A stretch of 64,000 bases of DNA, taken from the NCBI RefSeq assembly GCF_000745345.1, contig NZ_JQNR01000003.1, positions 124,001-188,000 on the forward strand, given 5' to 3'. The position numbers and the translations under genes were made by a program. The DNA is from Actinacidiphila yeochonensis CN732. GTDB taxonomy: Bacteria > Actinomycetota > Actinomycetes > Streptomycetales > Streptomycetaceae. Positions 1 to 9,217 of the stretch are shown here, piece after piece. The notes under the pieces were generated by a model. The model was given only the letters and a program-made list of their open reading frames with translations, had not been told where the DNA came from and did not search any database. The first letter of the stretch is position 1, and every line of letters begins with the position of its first letter.

Positions 1-267
1 GCCCGCCCCCCGCAGCAGCAGCCGGACGGCCTGGAAGGCCCCCAGCTCCCGGCGGCGGGCGAGGTAGCGCGCGGGCGGGCAGTGCGGCTCCAGGCCCAGC
101 AGCGGCGGGCACCAGCGGCGCACCGCGTAGCCGGCGGGGCTGTCGAAAAGGGTCGTGCCGGGCGCCGCCTCGCCCGGCAGGAGGGCCTCGAAGCCGCCGA
201 GGCCGAGGTCGCCCGGGTCGTACCCGTGGCAGTACGCGTCCAGCAGGCGTGCCCGCACTCCGGTCAT
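1..267 (-). CDS. Amidohydrolase-like protein, N-terminal part only
   Basis: An open minus-strand frame starts at an ATG at 267 and runs off the left edge, so only the first 89 codons are present. The protein opens MTGVRARLLDAYCHGYDPGD and later reads FDSPAGYAVRRWCPPLLGLE and YLARRRELGAFQAVRLLLRG. The D-x-x-C-H-G string near residue 10 resembles the first metal-binding segment (DxHxH-like) of TIM-barrel amidohydrolases, and the following blocks match my memory of a streptomycete amidohydrolase family. The catalytic core lies outside the window, so the enzyme class is inferred from the N-terminus alone. It could be another conserved protein. Confidence 0.5.
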   Translation of the reverse strand, partial: MTGVRARLLDAYCHGYDPGDLGLGGFEALLPGEAAPGTTLFDSPAGYAVRRWCPPLLGLEPHCPPARYLARRRELGAFQAVRLLLRGAG

Positions 268-424
268 CGGCCGCACCCCGTCCCGTCCGCCGTCGGCCCG
301 CGCCCCGGTCGGACGGCGGCGCCGGCCGGGACCACGGGGACGCTCGCGGGACCCGCTCCCGCCCGGCGGCTCCAGGGTTCGCCCGGGCGGACCGCCGTAC
401 CGGGACTAACGCGCGGGGGCGCGG

Positions 425-760
425 TTAGGTGTTGGCGGGACCGCCGATCTGGATACCGGCCATCCGGGTCCACTCGTACGGCCCAGTGCGGACCTCGGCG
501 GCGAGCTCGGCGCCGAACTCCTCGCGGACGGTGGCGCCGGAGCCGCGCACGGCCCGCTCGCCGATGGCGTAGGTGGGCGCGACCAGGTCGCCCCAGGCAC
601 CGTCCTCCCCCACCAGGACGATCCGGGCGCCGCGCTGCCCGATGTACTCCAGGTGTGCCTGCGTGCCGCCGTGCGCCCGCCCGAAGGCGTGGATCTGCCG
701 GGTCAGCCGCCGGACCCGCCGATCGGCCCGTGCGTCCCTCTCCACCGTGCTGTCAGCCAT
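425..760 (-). CDS. Conserved hypothetical protein, 111 aa
   Basis: I do not recognise a named family. It begins MADSTVERDARADRRVRRLT. The first 35 residues are charged and probably helical. The middle has an alternating hydrophobic pattern (ARIVLVGEDGAWGDLVAPTYAI) that looks like a small alpha/beta fold, and there is no signal peptide or membrane segment. It is complete, with a TAG stop at 425, and lies between the truncated upstream gene and ctaB on the same strand. A TAGGGT box ends six bases before the ATG and no Shine-Dalgarno sequence is visible, which suggests leaderless transcription and supports this start. Codon use is like that of neighbouring housekeeping genes, so I treat it as real. 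Confidence 0.75.
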   Translation of the reverse strand: MADSTVERDARADRRVRRLTRQIHAFGRAHGGTQAHLEYIGQRGARIVLVGEDGAWGDLVAPTYAIGERAVRGSGATVREEFGAELAAEVRTGPYEWTRMAGIQIGGPANT

Positions 761-766
761 ACCCGC

Positions 767-772
767 ACCCTA
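767..772 (-). promoter_or_regulatory. -10-like box 6 nt before the start at 760 (possible leaderless promoter)
   Basis: Read on the minus strand, TAGGGT is followed by six bases and then the ATG at 760. That spacing places the transcription start at or next to the start codon. I see no convincing -35 and no Shine-Dalgarno sequence. Leaderless messages with this geometry are common in Streptomyces; the assignment is inference. Confidence 0.4.
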
Positions 773-935
773 CTCGCGGGTAACCGACAGCGCACCCCCG
801 CCCGGACGTACCGCCGCGCGAACGCGGTGATCCCGGACGGCCTGGGGCCGCCCGGGATCATCCGGGGTCCATAAGGAGGGGCACTCCGACGCCGCCCCAG
901 GGAAGGGCCGGCACCGGGGACTCAGCGCGGGAGGC

Positions 936-1895
936 TCAGTGCAGGAAGGGGTCCACGGCGACGGCCACGAACAGCAGCGTCGCGTAGGTGATGGACCAGT
1001 GGAACAGCCGCATCTCCTTGAGGGCCGGGCCGGTGACGCCGGCCTTGGCGCGGGCGTGCAGCCCGTGCGCCTCGCGCAGCCAGAACGCCCCGAGCAAGGC
1101 CGCCACCACGGGGTAGAACCAGGAGGTCTCGCCCAGCGGCCACCACAGCGTCAGGGAGGTGAGCACCATCACCCAGCTGTAGATGACGATCTGCCGCGCG
1201 ACCACCTTGTTGCCGGCCACCACGGGCAGCATCGGCACGCCGACCCGCTCGTAGTCGTCCTTCACCTTCATGGACAGCGGCCAGTAGTGCGGCGGCGTCC
1301 AGAAGAACAGCACCAGGAAGAGCACGAACGGCGCCCAGGCCAGCTCGTTGCGGACCGCCGACCAGCCGATGAAGACCTGGAGGCACCCGGCGATGCCGCC
1401 CCACACGATGTTCTGAGCGGTGCGCCGCTTCAGCCACAGGGTGTAGACGAAGACGTAGTAGAGGATCGCGGCCAGCGACAGCGCCGCCGACAGCGGGTTC
1501 ACCAGCACGGTGAACCAGGCGGTGGAGACCACCGCGAGGGTGATGCCGAAGACCAGCGCCTCGCGCGGCGAGACCATGCCGGTGACCAGCGGACGCTGCT
1601 CGGTGCGGTGCATCAGCGCGTCGATGTCGCGGTCGATGTACATGTTGAGCGCGTTGGCGCCGCCCGCCGACAGATAGCCGCCGACGACGGTCGCCACCAC
1701 CCGCCACAGGCTCGGCACTCCGCCCGCGGCGAGGAACATCACCGGAACGGTCGTGATGAGCAGCAGCTCGATGATGCGCGGCTTGGTCAGGGCCACGAAG
1801 GCCATGACGCGCGCCTTCGGCGGCCGGTGAGCCGAGCCTGTCGGCGCAGAGCCCGTCCCGATGACCCCTGCGGGTCGGGAATCGACGGCCGTCAC
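936..1895 (-). CDS. ctaB: Protoheme IX farnesyltransferase (heme O synthase)
   Basis: This integral-membrane UbiA-family prenyltransferase converts heme b to heme o for the aa3-type cytochrome oxidase. The diagnostic aspartate-rich signature [18 protein letters not shown] is present, with the second conserved block around [17 protein letters not shown] and several hydrophobic helices (for example [19 protein letters not shown]). I start at the GTG at 1895 (VTAVDSRP), 319 aa. A GGGG purine run sits a few bases upstream and the start matches what I recall for streptomycete orthologues; the open frame continues 26 codons further upstream with non-conserved sequence. The gene is divergent from tkt, as in other Streptomyces. 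Confidence 0.95.
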   Translation of the reverse strand: MTAVDSRPAGVIGTGSAPTGSAHRPPKARVMAFVALTKPRIIELLLITTVPVMFLAAGGVPSLWRVVATVVGGYLSAGGANALNMYIDRDIDALMHRTEQRPLVTGMVSPREALVFGITLAVVSTAWFTVLVNPLSAALSLAAILYYVFVYTLWLKRRTAQNIVWGGIAGCLQVFIGWSAVRNELAWAPFVLFLVLFFWTPPHYWPLSMKVKDDYERVGVPMLPVVAGNKVVARQIVIYSWVMVLTSLTLWWPLGETSWFYPVVAALLGAFWLREAHGLHARAKAGVTGPALKEMRLFHWSITYATLLFVAVAVDPFLH

Positions 1896-2346
1896 GAACA
1901 CCCCACGAGATGATGAGACCAGCAAGCTCCGCCGCCGGAAATCAGCGGACCTGGTGAGGCTTGCGCGTACCACGCCACTCTAGACGCAGGGAATACCCGG
2001 CCTTCTCCCGGGGTCGCCCGCGCGTCCGTGTCGCGCCGCGGCGCCCCCCGTCCGCCGGTGCCTCGCGGGCCCGTCGCAAGGGGCCGGCACACGGGGCCGG
2101 CAGACGGTGCCGCTGCGGCCGCGGCGGCGGCGGTCCCTGACGCGGCGTCGTCGCGCGCGGCCGGGCCGGGCACGCCCCATCACCCGGTTGCCACCGCCGC
2201 GCCACCGCCGTTTCGGCTGGTGTTGTCCACAGAAGCACCAGCGCGGTCGGAGGCCCCCGGTTCTGCGGCGGTAGGCTCGACAGCGTCGGATAGGCAGCAG
2301 TCACCGGCACTTTTTCAACGTATGTGGAGAGGAGCCCTGACCCAGG
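1896..2346. other. Intergenic region between divergent ctaB and tkt
   Basis: No gene is supported here. It must hold both divergent promoters. On the plus strand a TAGGCT box lies at 2273-2278, about 70 bases before tkt, and a purine-rich GGAGAGGAG ribosome-binding stretch is at 2324-2332. A poly-alanine-like GCC run around 2100-2140 drives a spurious open frame. I could not pick a convincing -35 for either direction. Confidence 0.4.
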
Positions 2347-4434
2347 GTGAGCAAGAAGCCGACCATCGCAGACCTTGAGTGGACCGAGTTGGACCAGCGC
2401 GCGGTGGACACCGCGCGTGTCCTGGCCGCCGACGCCGTGCAGAAGGTCGGTAACGGCCATCCCGGCACGGCCATGAGCCTGGCGCCGGCCGCATACCTGC
2501 TGTTCCAGAAGCTGATGCGGCATGACCCGTCGGACGCGCAGTGGACCGGCCGGGACCGTTTCGTCCTTTCTGCCGGGCACAGCAGCCTGACTCTCTACAC
2601 GCAGCTCTACCTGGCCGGGTACGGCCTGGAGCTGGAGGACCTGGAGTCCTTCCGGACCTGGGGCTCGCTGACCCCGGGGCACCCGGAGTACGGCCACACC
2701 ACCGGCGTGGAGACCACCACCGGCCCGCTCGGCCAGGGTGTGGCCAACGCGGTGGGCATGGCCATGGCCGCCCGCTACGAGCGCGGCCTGTTCGACCCGG
2801 AGGCCGCCACCGGCGAGTCCCCCTTCGACCACACCGTCTGGGCGATCGCCGGCGACGGCTGCCTCCAGGAGGGCATCTCCGCGGAGGCCTCCTCGCTGGC
2901 GGGCCACCAGAAGCTCGGCAACCTCGTGCTGCTGTGGGACGACAACCACATCTCCATCGAGGGTGACACCGAGACGGCCGTCTCCGAGGACACCTGCAAG
3001 CGGTACGAGTCCTACGGCTGGCACGTGCAGCGGGTCGCCCCGAAGGAGAACGGCGACCTCGACGTCCACGGGCTGTACCTCGCCATGAAGGCCGCGCAGG
3101 CCGAGACGGAGCGGCCGTCGTTCATCGCCACCCGCTCCATCATCGCCTGGCCGGCCCCGAACGCGCAGAACACCGAGGCCGCCCACGGCTCCGCCCTGGG
3201 CGAGGACGAGGTGCGGGCCCTCAAGGGTGTCCTGGGCTTCGACCCGGACCAGCACTTCGCGGTGGCCGACGAGGTCATCGCCCACACCCGCGCCGTCGGC
3301 GACCGGGGCCGCGACGTCCGCGCCGAGTGGGAGAAGTCCTTCGCCGCGTGGCGCACCGCCAACCCCGAGCGCTCCGCGCTCTTCGACCGCGTCGCCGCCG
3401 CCGAGCTGCCCGAGGGCTGGGAGGAGCACCTGCCGGTGTTCGAGGCCGGCGGCTCCGTGGCCACCCGCGCCGCCTCCGGCAAGGTGCTGCAGGCGCTGGG
3501 CGGGGTCATCCCGGAGCTGTGGGGCGGCTCGGCCGACCTCGCCGGCTCCAACAACACCACGATCGACAAGAACTCCTCGTTCCTGCCGACCGGCAACCCG
3601 CTGCCGGAGGCCGACCCGTACGGCCGCACGGTGCACTTCGGCATCCGCGAGCACTCGATGGCCGCGGAGCTGAACGGCATCACCCTGCACGGCAACACCC
3701 GCGCCTACGGCGGGACCTTCCTGGTCTTCTCCGACTACATGCGCAACGCGGTGCGGCTGTCGGCGCTGATGCACCTGCCGGTCACCTACGTGTGGACGCA
3801 CGACTCGATCGGCCTGGGCGAGGACGGCCCGACGCACCAGCCGGTGGAGCACCTGGCCTCGCTGCGCGCCATCCCGGGCCTGAACGTGGTCCGTCCGGCC
3901 GACGCCAACGAGACCGTCATCGCCTGGCGGGAGATCCAGCGCCGCTGGACGAAGGTGTACGGCAAGGGTGCCCCGCACGGTCTGGCGCTCAGCCGCCAGG
4001 GCCTGCCGGTCTACGAGCCGAACGACGACACCGCCCGCGGCGGCTACGTGCTGCGCGAGGCCGAGGGCGGCCCGGCGCAGGTGGTGCTCATCGCCACCGG
4101 CTCCGAGGTGCAGCTCGCGGTCGCCGCCCGCGACGAGCTCCAGGCCGGGGGCGTGCCCACCCGCGTCGTGTCGATGCCGTGTGTGGAGTGGTTCGAGGAG
4201 CAGGACCAGGAGTACCGCGACAGCGTGCTGCCGCCGTCGGTGCGGGCGCGGGTCGCCGTCGAGGCCGGTATCGCGCTGACCTGGTACCGCTACGTGGGAG
4301 ACGCCGGACGGGTCGTCAGCCTGGAGCACTTCGGTGCCTCGGCCGACGCCAAGGTCCTCTTCCGGGAGTTCGGGTTCACCGCGGAGGCGGTGGCCGCCGC
4401 GGCGCGGGAATCTCTCGCCGCCGCTGATCGCTGA
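2347..4434 (+). CDS. tkt: Transketolase
   Basis: Thiamine-diphosphate enzyme of the non-oxidative pentose phosphate pathway, 695 aa, full length for the family. The ThDP-binding motif starts at [19 protein letters not shown] near residue 168 and ends at the WDDN near residue 198. The pyrimidine-domain signature [18 protein letters not shown] and the [19 protein letters not shown] block are intact. The GTG start at 2347 gives [20 protein letters not shown], matching streptomycete orthologues; a purine-rich run lies about 15 bases upstream. It is the first gene of a plus-strand run tkt-tal-zwf-opcA-pgl that supplies NADPH, ribose-5-phosphate and erythrose-4-phosphate. It is followed by tal after 36 bases. 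Confidence 0.98.
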   Translation: MSKKPTIADLEWTELDQRAVDTARVLAADAVQKVGNGHPGTAMSLAPAAYLLFQKLMRHDPSDAQWTGRDRFVLSAGHSSLTLYTQLYLAGYGLELEDLESFRTWGSLTPGHPEYGHTTGVETTTGPLGQGVANAVGMAMAARYERGLFDPEAATGESPFDHTVWAIAGDGCLQEGISAEASSLAGHQKLGNLVLLWDDNHISIEGDTETAVSEDTCKRYESYGWHVQRVAPKENGDLDVHGLYLAMKAAQAETERPSFIATRSIIAWPAPNAQNTEAAHGSALGEDEVRALKGVLGFDPDQHFAVADEVIAHTRAVGDRGRDVRAEWEKSFAAWRTANPERSALFDRVAAAELPEGWEEHLPVFEAGGSVATRAASGKVLQALGGVIPELWGGSADLAGSNNTTIDKNSSFLPTGNPLPEADPYGRTVHFGIREHSMAAELNGITLHGNTRAYGGTFLVFSDYMRNAVRLSALMHLPVTYVWTHDSIGLGEDGPTHQPVEHLASLRAIPGLNVVRPADANETVIAWREIQRRWTKVYGKGAPHGLALSRQGLPVYEPNDDTARGGYVLREAEGGPAQVVLIATGSEVQLAVAARDELQAGGVPTRVVSMPCVEWFEEQDQEYRDSVLPPSVRARVAVEAGIALTWYRYVGDAGRVVSLEHFGASADAKVLFREFGFTAEAVAAAARESLAAADR

Positions 4435-4470
4435 CGCAGGTAACACGACACAACAGGAGATGCAATCCCC

Positions 4471-5589
4471 ATGACAGACGCACTCAAGCGCCTCTCCGAC
4501 GAAGGCGTGGCGATCTGGCTGGACGACCTGTCCCGCAAGCGCATCACGTCCGGAAACCTGTCCGAGCTGATCGACCAGCAGCATGTGGTGGGTGTCACCA
4601 CCAACCCGTCGATCTTCCAGAAGGCCATCTCGGAGGGTGACGGGTACGAGGCCCAGCTCACCGACCTCGCCGCGCGCCGCGTGACGGTCGAAGAGGCCAT
4701 CCGGATGATCACCACGGCGGACGTCCGCGACGCCGCCGACGTGCTGCGCCCGGTCTTCGACGCCACGGGCCACCAGGACGGCCGGGTGTCCATCGAGGTC
4801 GACCCGCGCCTGGCGCACGACACCACGGCGACCGTCGCCGAGGCCAAGCAGCTGGCCTGGCTGGTGGACCGCCCCAACACCCTGATCAAGATCCCGGCCA
4901 CCAAGGCGGGGCTGCCGGCCATCGCCGAGGTCATCGGCCGCGGCATCAGCGTCAACGTCACGCTGATCTTCTCGCTGGAGCGCTACCGCGAGGTGATGGA
5001 CGCCTACCTCTCCGGTCTGGAGACGGCCAAGGCGGCCGGCATCGACCTCACCCAGATCCACTCGGTGGCGTCGTTCTTCGTCTCCCGCGTCGACAGCGAG
5101 ATCGACAAGCGGCTGGAGAAGATCGGCACCGACCAGGCCAAGGCGCTCAAGGGCAAGGCGGCCGTCGCCAACGCGCGGCTGGCCTACGAGGCCTACGAGG
5201 AGGTCTTCGCCTCCGAGCGCTGGGCCGCCCTGGAGAAGGCCGGCGCCAACAAGCAGCGCCCGCTGTGGGCCTCGACCGGCGTGAAGGACCCGGCCTACCC
5301 GGCCACCCTGTACGTCGCCGGCCTGGTCGCGCCGAACACGGTGAACACCATGCCGGAGGCCACGCTGGAGGCCACCGCCGAGCAGGGCGGCATCACCGGC
5401 GACACCATCCGCGGCACCTACGTCGCGGCCCGCGCGGACCTGGACGCCATCGCGGCCCTCGGGATCTCCTACGACGAGGTCGTGAAGCTCCTGGAGGACG
5501 AGGGCGTCGAGAAGTTCGAGGCGGCCTGGAACGAGCTGCTGGACTCCACCAAGGCGGAGCTTGAGCGCCTCGTCCCCTCGGAGGCGTGA
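4471..5589 (+). CDS. tal: Transaldolase
   Basis: This enzyme exchanges the dihydroxyacetone unit between sedoheptulose-7-phosphate and glyceraldehyde-3-phosphate. It is a cytoplasmic TIM-barrel protein of 372 aa, the longer actinobacterial/cyanobacterial type. The Schiff-base lysine lies in [12 protein letters not shown], near residue 138, and the early signature [13 protein letters not shown] is present. An AGGAGA ribosome-binding site precedes the ATG. It is second in the pentose-phosphate operon; zwf begins one base after its stop codon, so the two are probably translationally coupled. Confidence 0.98.
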   Translation: MTDALKRLSDEGVAIWLDDLSRKRITSGNLSELIDQQHVVGVTTNPSIFQKAISEGDGYEAQLTDLAARRVTVEEAIRMITTADVRDAADVLRPVFDATGHQDGRVSIEVDPRLAHDTTATVAEAKQLAWLVDRPNTLIKIPATKAGLPAIAEVIGRGISVNVTLIFSLERYREVMDAYLSGLETAKAAGIDLTQIHSVASFFVSRVDSEIDKRLEKIGTDQAKALKGKAAVANARLAYEAYEEVFASERWAALEKAGANKQRPLWASTGVKDPAYPATLYVAGLVAPNTVNTMPEATLEATAEQGGITGDTIRGTYVAARADLDAIAALGISYDEVVKLLEDEGVEKFEAAWNELLDSTKAELERLVPSEA

Positions 5590-5590
5590 G

Positions 5591-7150
5591 GTGGCCGACC
5601 CCAGGAGTGAGCAGGGGGGGCCGTCCGGCAGCGCCGTCAATCCGCTGCGTGACCCGCTGGACCGACGGCTTCCGCGCATCGCGGGGCCGTCGGGCCTGGT
5701 CATCTTCGGCGTCACCGGTGACCTCTCCCGCAAGAAGCTGATGCCGGCGGTCTACGACCTGGCCAACCGCGGCCTGCTGCCGCCGGGCTTCGCGCTGGTC
5801 GGCTTCGCCCGCCGCCAGTGGGAGGACGAGGACTTCGCGCAGGAGGTGCACGACGCCGTCAAGGAGCACGCGCGCACCGAGTTCCGCGAGGAGGTGTGGC
5901 AGCAGCTCGCCGAGGGCTGCCGCTTCGTGCAGGGCGACTTCGACGACGACAAGGCGTTCGAGGAGCTCAAGACCACCATCGAGGACCTCGACAAGGCCCG
6001 CGGTACGGGCGGCAACTTCGCCTTCTACCTGTCGGTGCCGCCGAAGTTCTTCCCCAACGTGGTGCAGCAGCTGAAGAAGCACGGCCTGTCGAGCCCCACC
6101 GGCGACTCGTGGCGGCGTGCCGTCATCGAGAAGCCGTTCGGCCACGACCTGGCGAGCGCGCAGCAGCTCAACCAGATCGTGCACGACGTCTTCCAGCCCA
6201 ACGAGGTCTTCCGGATCGACCACTACCTGGGCAAGGAGACGGTCCAGAACATCCTGGCGCTGCGCTTCGCCAACACCATGTACGAGCCGATCTGGAACCG
6301 CTCGTACGTGGACCACGTGCAGATCACCATGGCCGAGGACATCGGCATCGGCGGCCGCGCCGGGTACTACGACGGCATCGGCGCCGCCCGTGACGTGATC
6401 CAGAACCACCTGCTCCAGCTGCTGGCGCTCACCGCGATGGAGGAGCCCGGCTCCTTCCACCCGAAGGCGCTGACGGCGGAGAAGCTGAAGGTGCTCAGCG
6501 CCGTCCAGCTCCCGGACGACCTGGCGAAGTACACCGTGCGCGGCCAGTACGCGCACGCCTGGCAGGGCGGGGAGGAGGTGCTCGGCTACCTGGAGGAGGA
6601 CGGCATCGACCCCAAGTCCAAGACCGACACCTACGCCGCGGTGAAGCTGGAGATCAACAACCGCCGCTGGGCCGGGGTGCCGTTCTACCTGCGCACCGGC
6701 AAGCGGCTGGGCCGCCGGGTCACCGAGATCGCGGTGGTCTTCAAGCGCGCCCCGTACCTGCCCTTCGAGTCCGGCGCCACCGAGGAGCTGGGCGAGAACG
6801 CGCTGGTCATCCGGGTGCAGCCGGACGAGGGCGTCACCGTCCGCTTCGGCTCGAAGGTGCCGGGCACCTCCACGGAGGTGCGGGACGTCACGATGGACTT
6901 CGCCTACGGCGAGTCGTTCACCGAATCCAGCCCCGAGGCGTACGAGCGGCTGATCCTGGACGTACTGCTCGGCGACGCCAACCTCTTCCCGCGGCACCAG
7001 GAGGTCGAGCTCTCCTGGACCATCCTCGACCCGATCGAGGCGTTCTGGGACAAGCACGGCAAGCCCGCGCAGTACGCGTCGGGCACCTGGGGCCCGGCCG
7101 AGGCGGACGAAATGCTCGCACGAGACGGCAGGAGTTGGCGCCGGCCATGA
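5591..7150 (+). CDS. zwf: Glucose-6-phosphate 1-dehydrogenase
   Basis: This enzyme oxidises glucose-6-phosphate to 6-phosphogluconolactone and makes NADPH, the entry step of the oxidative pentose phosphate branch. The nucleotide-binding motif GVTGDLSRKK is at about residues 40-49 and the active-site signature RIDHYLGKETVQN near residue 208. The GTG start at 5591 gives 519 aa, begins one base after tal and avoids a long overlap with it. Its TGA stop overlaps the ATG of opcA. The N-terminal 20 residues before NPLRDPLDRRLPRI are low in conservation, so the true start could be slightly downstream. Confidence 0.96.
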   Translation: MADPRSEQGGPSGSAVNPLRDPLDRRLPRIAGPSGLVIFGVTGDLSRKKLMPAVYDLANRGLLPPGFALVGFARRQWEDEDFAQEVHDAVKEHARTEFREEVWQQLAEGCRFVQGDFDDDKAFEELKTTIEDLDKARGTGGNFAFYLSVPPKFFPNVVQQLKKHGLSSPTGDSWRRAVIEKPFGHDLASAQQLNQIVHDVFQPNEVFRIDHYLGKETVQNILALRFANTMYEPIWNRSYVDHVQITMAEDIGIGGRAGYYDGIGAARDVIQNHLLQLLALTAMEEPGSFHPKALTAEKLKVLSAVQLPDDLAKYTVRGQYAHAWQGGEEVLGYLEEDGIDPKSKTDTYAAVKLEINNRRWAGVPFYLRTGKRLGRRVTEIAVVFKRAPYLPFESGATEELGENALVIRVQPDEGVTVRFGSKVPGTSTEVRDVTMDFAYGESFTESSPEAYERLILDVLLGDANLFPRHQEVELSWTILDPIEAFWDKHGKPAQYASGTWGPAEADEMLARDGRSWRRP

Positions 7151-8202
7151 GGATCGATCTGACGGACACGACGTCGTCGCGCATCAACTCCGGGCTGATC
7201 GAGGCCCGGCGGGCGATCGGCACGCCGGCGGTCGGCATGGTGCTGACGCTGGTGATCGCCACCGACGAGGGCGGCGCCTACGACGCGCTCAAGGCGGCCC
7301 ACGAGGCGTCCCGGGAGCACCCCTCCCGCATCCTCGTGGTGATCCGGCGCCCCGGACGCTCCCCGCGTGACCGCGCCTCGGCCCGGCTGGACGCCGAGGT
7401 CGTGGTGGGTGACGAGGCGGGCACCGGCGAGACGGTCGTGCTGCGTATGCACGGCGAGCTCGCCAACCACGCCGAGTCGGTGGTCCTGCCGCTGCTGCTG
7501 CCGGACGCCCCCGCGGTGTGCTGGTGGCCGGACAAGGCCCCGGAGAACGTCGGCGAGGACCCCCTGGGCCGGCTGGCGCAGCGCCGGATCACCGACGGCT
7601 CGGCCGTCGAGGACCCGGTCGGCTCGCTCCAGAACCGGGCCAGGACGTACGCGCCGGGCGACACCGACCTGTCGTGGACCCGGCTCACCCCGTGGCGTTC
7701 GATGCTGGCCGCGGCTCTGGACCAGAAGCACGGCAAGATCACCGCGGCCTCGGTCGAGGGCGAGGCGTACAACCCGAGCACCGAGCTGCTGGCCCTGTGG
7801 CTGGCGGACCGCCTCGGGGTGCAGGTGGAGCGGAAGGTGTCGGACGGGCCGGGGCTGACCGCCGTGCGCCTGTTCACCTCCGACGGCGACATCTGCCTGG
7901 ACCGCCCGGACGGAGCGCTGGCCGAGCTGTCCGTGCCCGGCCAGCCGGACCGCCACGTGGCCCTCAAGCGGCGCGAGACCTCCGAGCTGATCGCTGAGGA
8001 ACTGCGCCGTCTCGACCCGGACGACATATACCGTGCGACGATCCAGTTCGGGTTGAAGCACCTGGTCAACCCGGGCAAGGAGGGCGAGAAGGCGGAGCCG
8101 GAGACGCCGCGTTCGGCGTCGGCGAAGGCCGCCGCCGGCGCGCCCGCGCGCAAGCCGGCGTCGGGGAAGCCCGCGTCCGGAAAGGCGGCGGGCGACAAGT
8201 GA
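7147..8202 (+). CDS. opcA: Glucose-6-phosphate dehydrogenase assembly protein OpcA
   Basis: OpcA is the partner and allosteric effector of actinobacterial and cyanobacterial glucose-6-phosphate dehydrogenase and always accompanies zwf. It has 351 aa starting MRIDLTDTTSSRINSGLIEA. The conserved LPDAPAVCWWPDKAP segment, the DLSWTRLTPWRSMLA block and the C-terminal IYRATIQFGLKHLV are visible. It overlaps zwf by ATGA at 7147 and overlaps the GTG of pgl by GTGA, so the three are translationally coupled. The last 45 or so residues are a disordered Ala/Lys/Pro tail (AAAGAPARKPASGKPASGKA) of no obvious function. Confidence 0.96.
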   Translation: MRIDLTDTTSSRINSGLIEARRAIGTPAVGMVLTLVIATDEGGAYDALKAAHEASREHPSRILVVIRRPGRSPRDRASARLDAEVVVGDEAGTGETVVLRMHGELANHAESVVLPLLLPDAPAVCWWPDKAPENVGEDPLGRLAQRRITDGSAVEDPVGSLQNRARTYAPGDTDLSWTRLTPWRSMLAAALDQKHGKITAASVEGEAYNPSTELLALWLADRLGVQVERKVSDGPGLTAVRLFTSDGDICLDRPDGALAELSVPGQPDRHVALKRRETSELIAEELRRLDPDDIYRATIQFGLKHLVNPGKEGEKAEPETPRSASAKAAAGAPARKPASGKPASGKAAGDK

Positions 8203-8981
8203 GCACGCCCCAGGTCGTCGTCCACCGCGACAAGGAGCTGATGGCCGAGGCCGCCGCGGCCCGGCTGATCACGAAGGTCGTGGACGCCCAGGCAGCCCGG
8301 GGCACCGCGTCGGTGGTGCTCACCGGGGGCCGCAACGGCAACGGCCTGCTGGCCGCGCTGGCGCAGTCCCCGGCCCGGGACGCGATCGACTGGTCGCGGA
8401 TCGACCTGTGGTGGGGCGACGAGCGGTTCCTGCCCGAGGGCGACCCGGAGCGCAACGTCACGCAGGCCCGCGAGGCACTGCTGGACGCGGTGCCGGTGGA
8501 CCCTGCGCGGGTGCACGCGATGGCGCCGTCCGACGGTCCGTACGGCTCCGACGTGGAGGCCGCCGCGGCGGCCTACGCGGCGGAGCTGGCGGCGGCCGCC
8601 GGCGGCGAGGACCACGCGCACGTACCGGCGTTCGACGTGCTCATGCTGGGGGTGGGCCCGGACACGCACGTGGCCTCGCTCTTCCCCGAGCACCCGGGGA
8701 CCCGGGAGTCCGTGCTCACCGTGGTCGGGGTGCACGGCTCGCCGAAGCCGCCGCCGACCCGGATCTCGCTGACCTTCCCGGCCATCCGGGCGGCCCGCGA
8801 GGTGTGGCTGCTGGCGGCGGGCGAGGACAAGGCCGGCGCCGTCGCGCTGGCGCTGTCCGCGCCCGGCGAGGTGCAGGCTCCGGCGTCGGGCGCCTACGGG
8901 CGGTCCCGCACGCTGTGGCTGCTGGACCGGGCCGCGGCGGCGAAGCTGCCGCCGTCGCTGTACCCGCCGGCCTCGGCGTAG
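8199..8981 (+). CDS. pgl: 6-phosphogluconolactonase
   Basis: Hydrolyses 6-phosphogluconolactone made by Zwf. It has 260 aa and belongs to the DevB/SOL family of the glucosamine-6-phosphate isomerase fold. Diagnostic segments are VVLTGGRNGNGLLAAL, WWGDERFLPEGDPERNVTQA and LMLGVGPDTHVASLFPEHPG. It starts at a GTG overlapping the opcA stop and is the last gene of the pentose-phosphate operon. A strong hairpin follows 31 bases after its stop. Confidence 0.97.
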   Translation: MSTPQVVVHRDKELMAEAAAARLITKVVDAQAARGTASVVLTGGRNGNGLLAALAQSPARDAIDWSRIDLWWGDERFLPEGDPERNVTQAREALLDAVPVDPARVHAMAPSDGPYGSDVEAAAAAYAAELAAAAGGEDHAHVPAFDVLMLGVGPDTHVASLFPEHPGTRESVLTVVGVHGSPKPPPTRISLTFPAIRAAREVWLLAAGEDKAGAVALALSAPGEVQAPASGAYGRSRTLWLLDRAAAAKLPPSLYPPASA

Positions 8982-9011
8982 CGGGCACGGCCGGCTCACG
9001 GCACACGGGAG

Positions 9012-9056
9012 AGGGGCCCCTGGGGGCGGTTCGGTGAACCGCCCCCAGGGGCCCCT
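9012..9056. terminator. Strong bidirectional hairpin between pgl and pgi
   Basis: A perfect 21-bp inverted repeat (9012-9032 with 9036-9056) has a three-base loop, and a TTTT run follows on the plus strand. It lies between convergent pgl and pgi and would stop transcripts from both sides. The T run favours the plus-strand operon. Confidence 0.9.
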
Positions 9057-9217
9057 TTTCCGTGCCTTCCGTACGGGCTCCCCCGGCTTCCCCGGCTCCC
9101 CCGGCTCCCGCCGCTCGCGCGGGAGCCCCCGGCGCGAGCGGCAGCTCTCCCGCCGCCGTCACGGGGCGGGGGCCGGACCGGATGCCGGGGGCGCCGGGGA
9201 GCGCGCCGGAGGCGTGC

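Noticed and set aside
1942..5733. Minus-strand open frame of more than 1,200 codons antisense to tkt and tal
   Set aside because: It mirrors the codon bias of the sense genes, is rich in Arg/Gly/Val/Leu without domains, and covers well-established genes.
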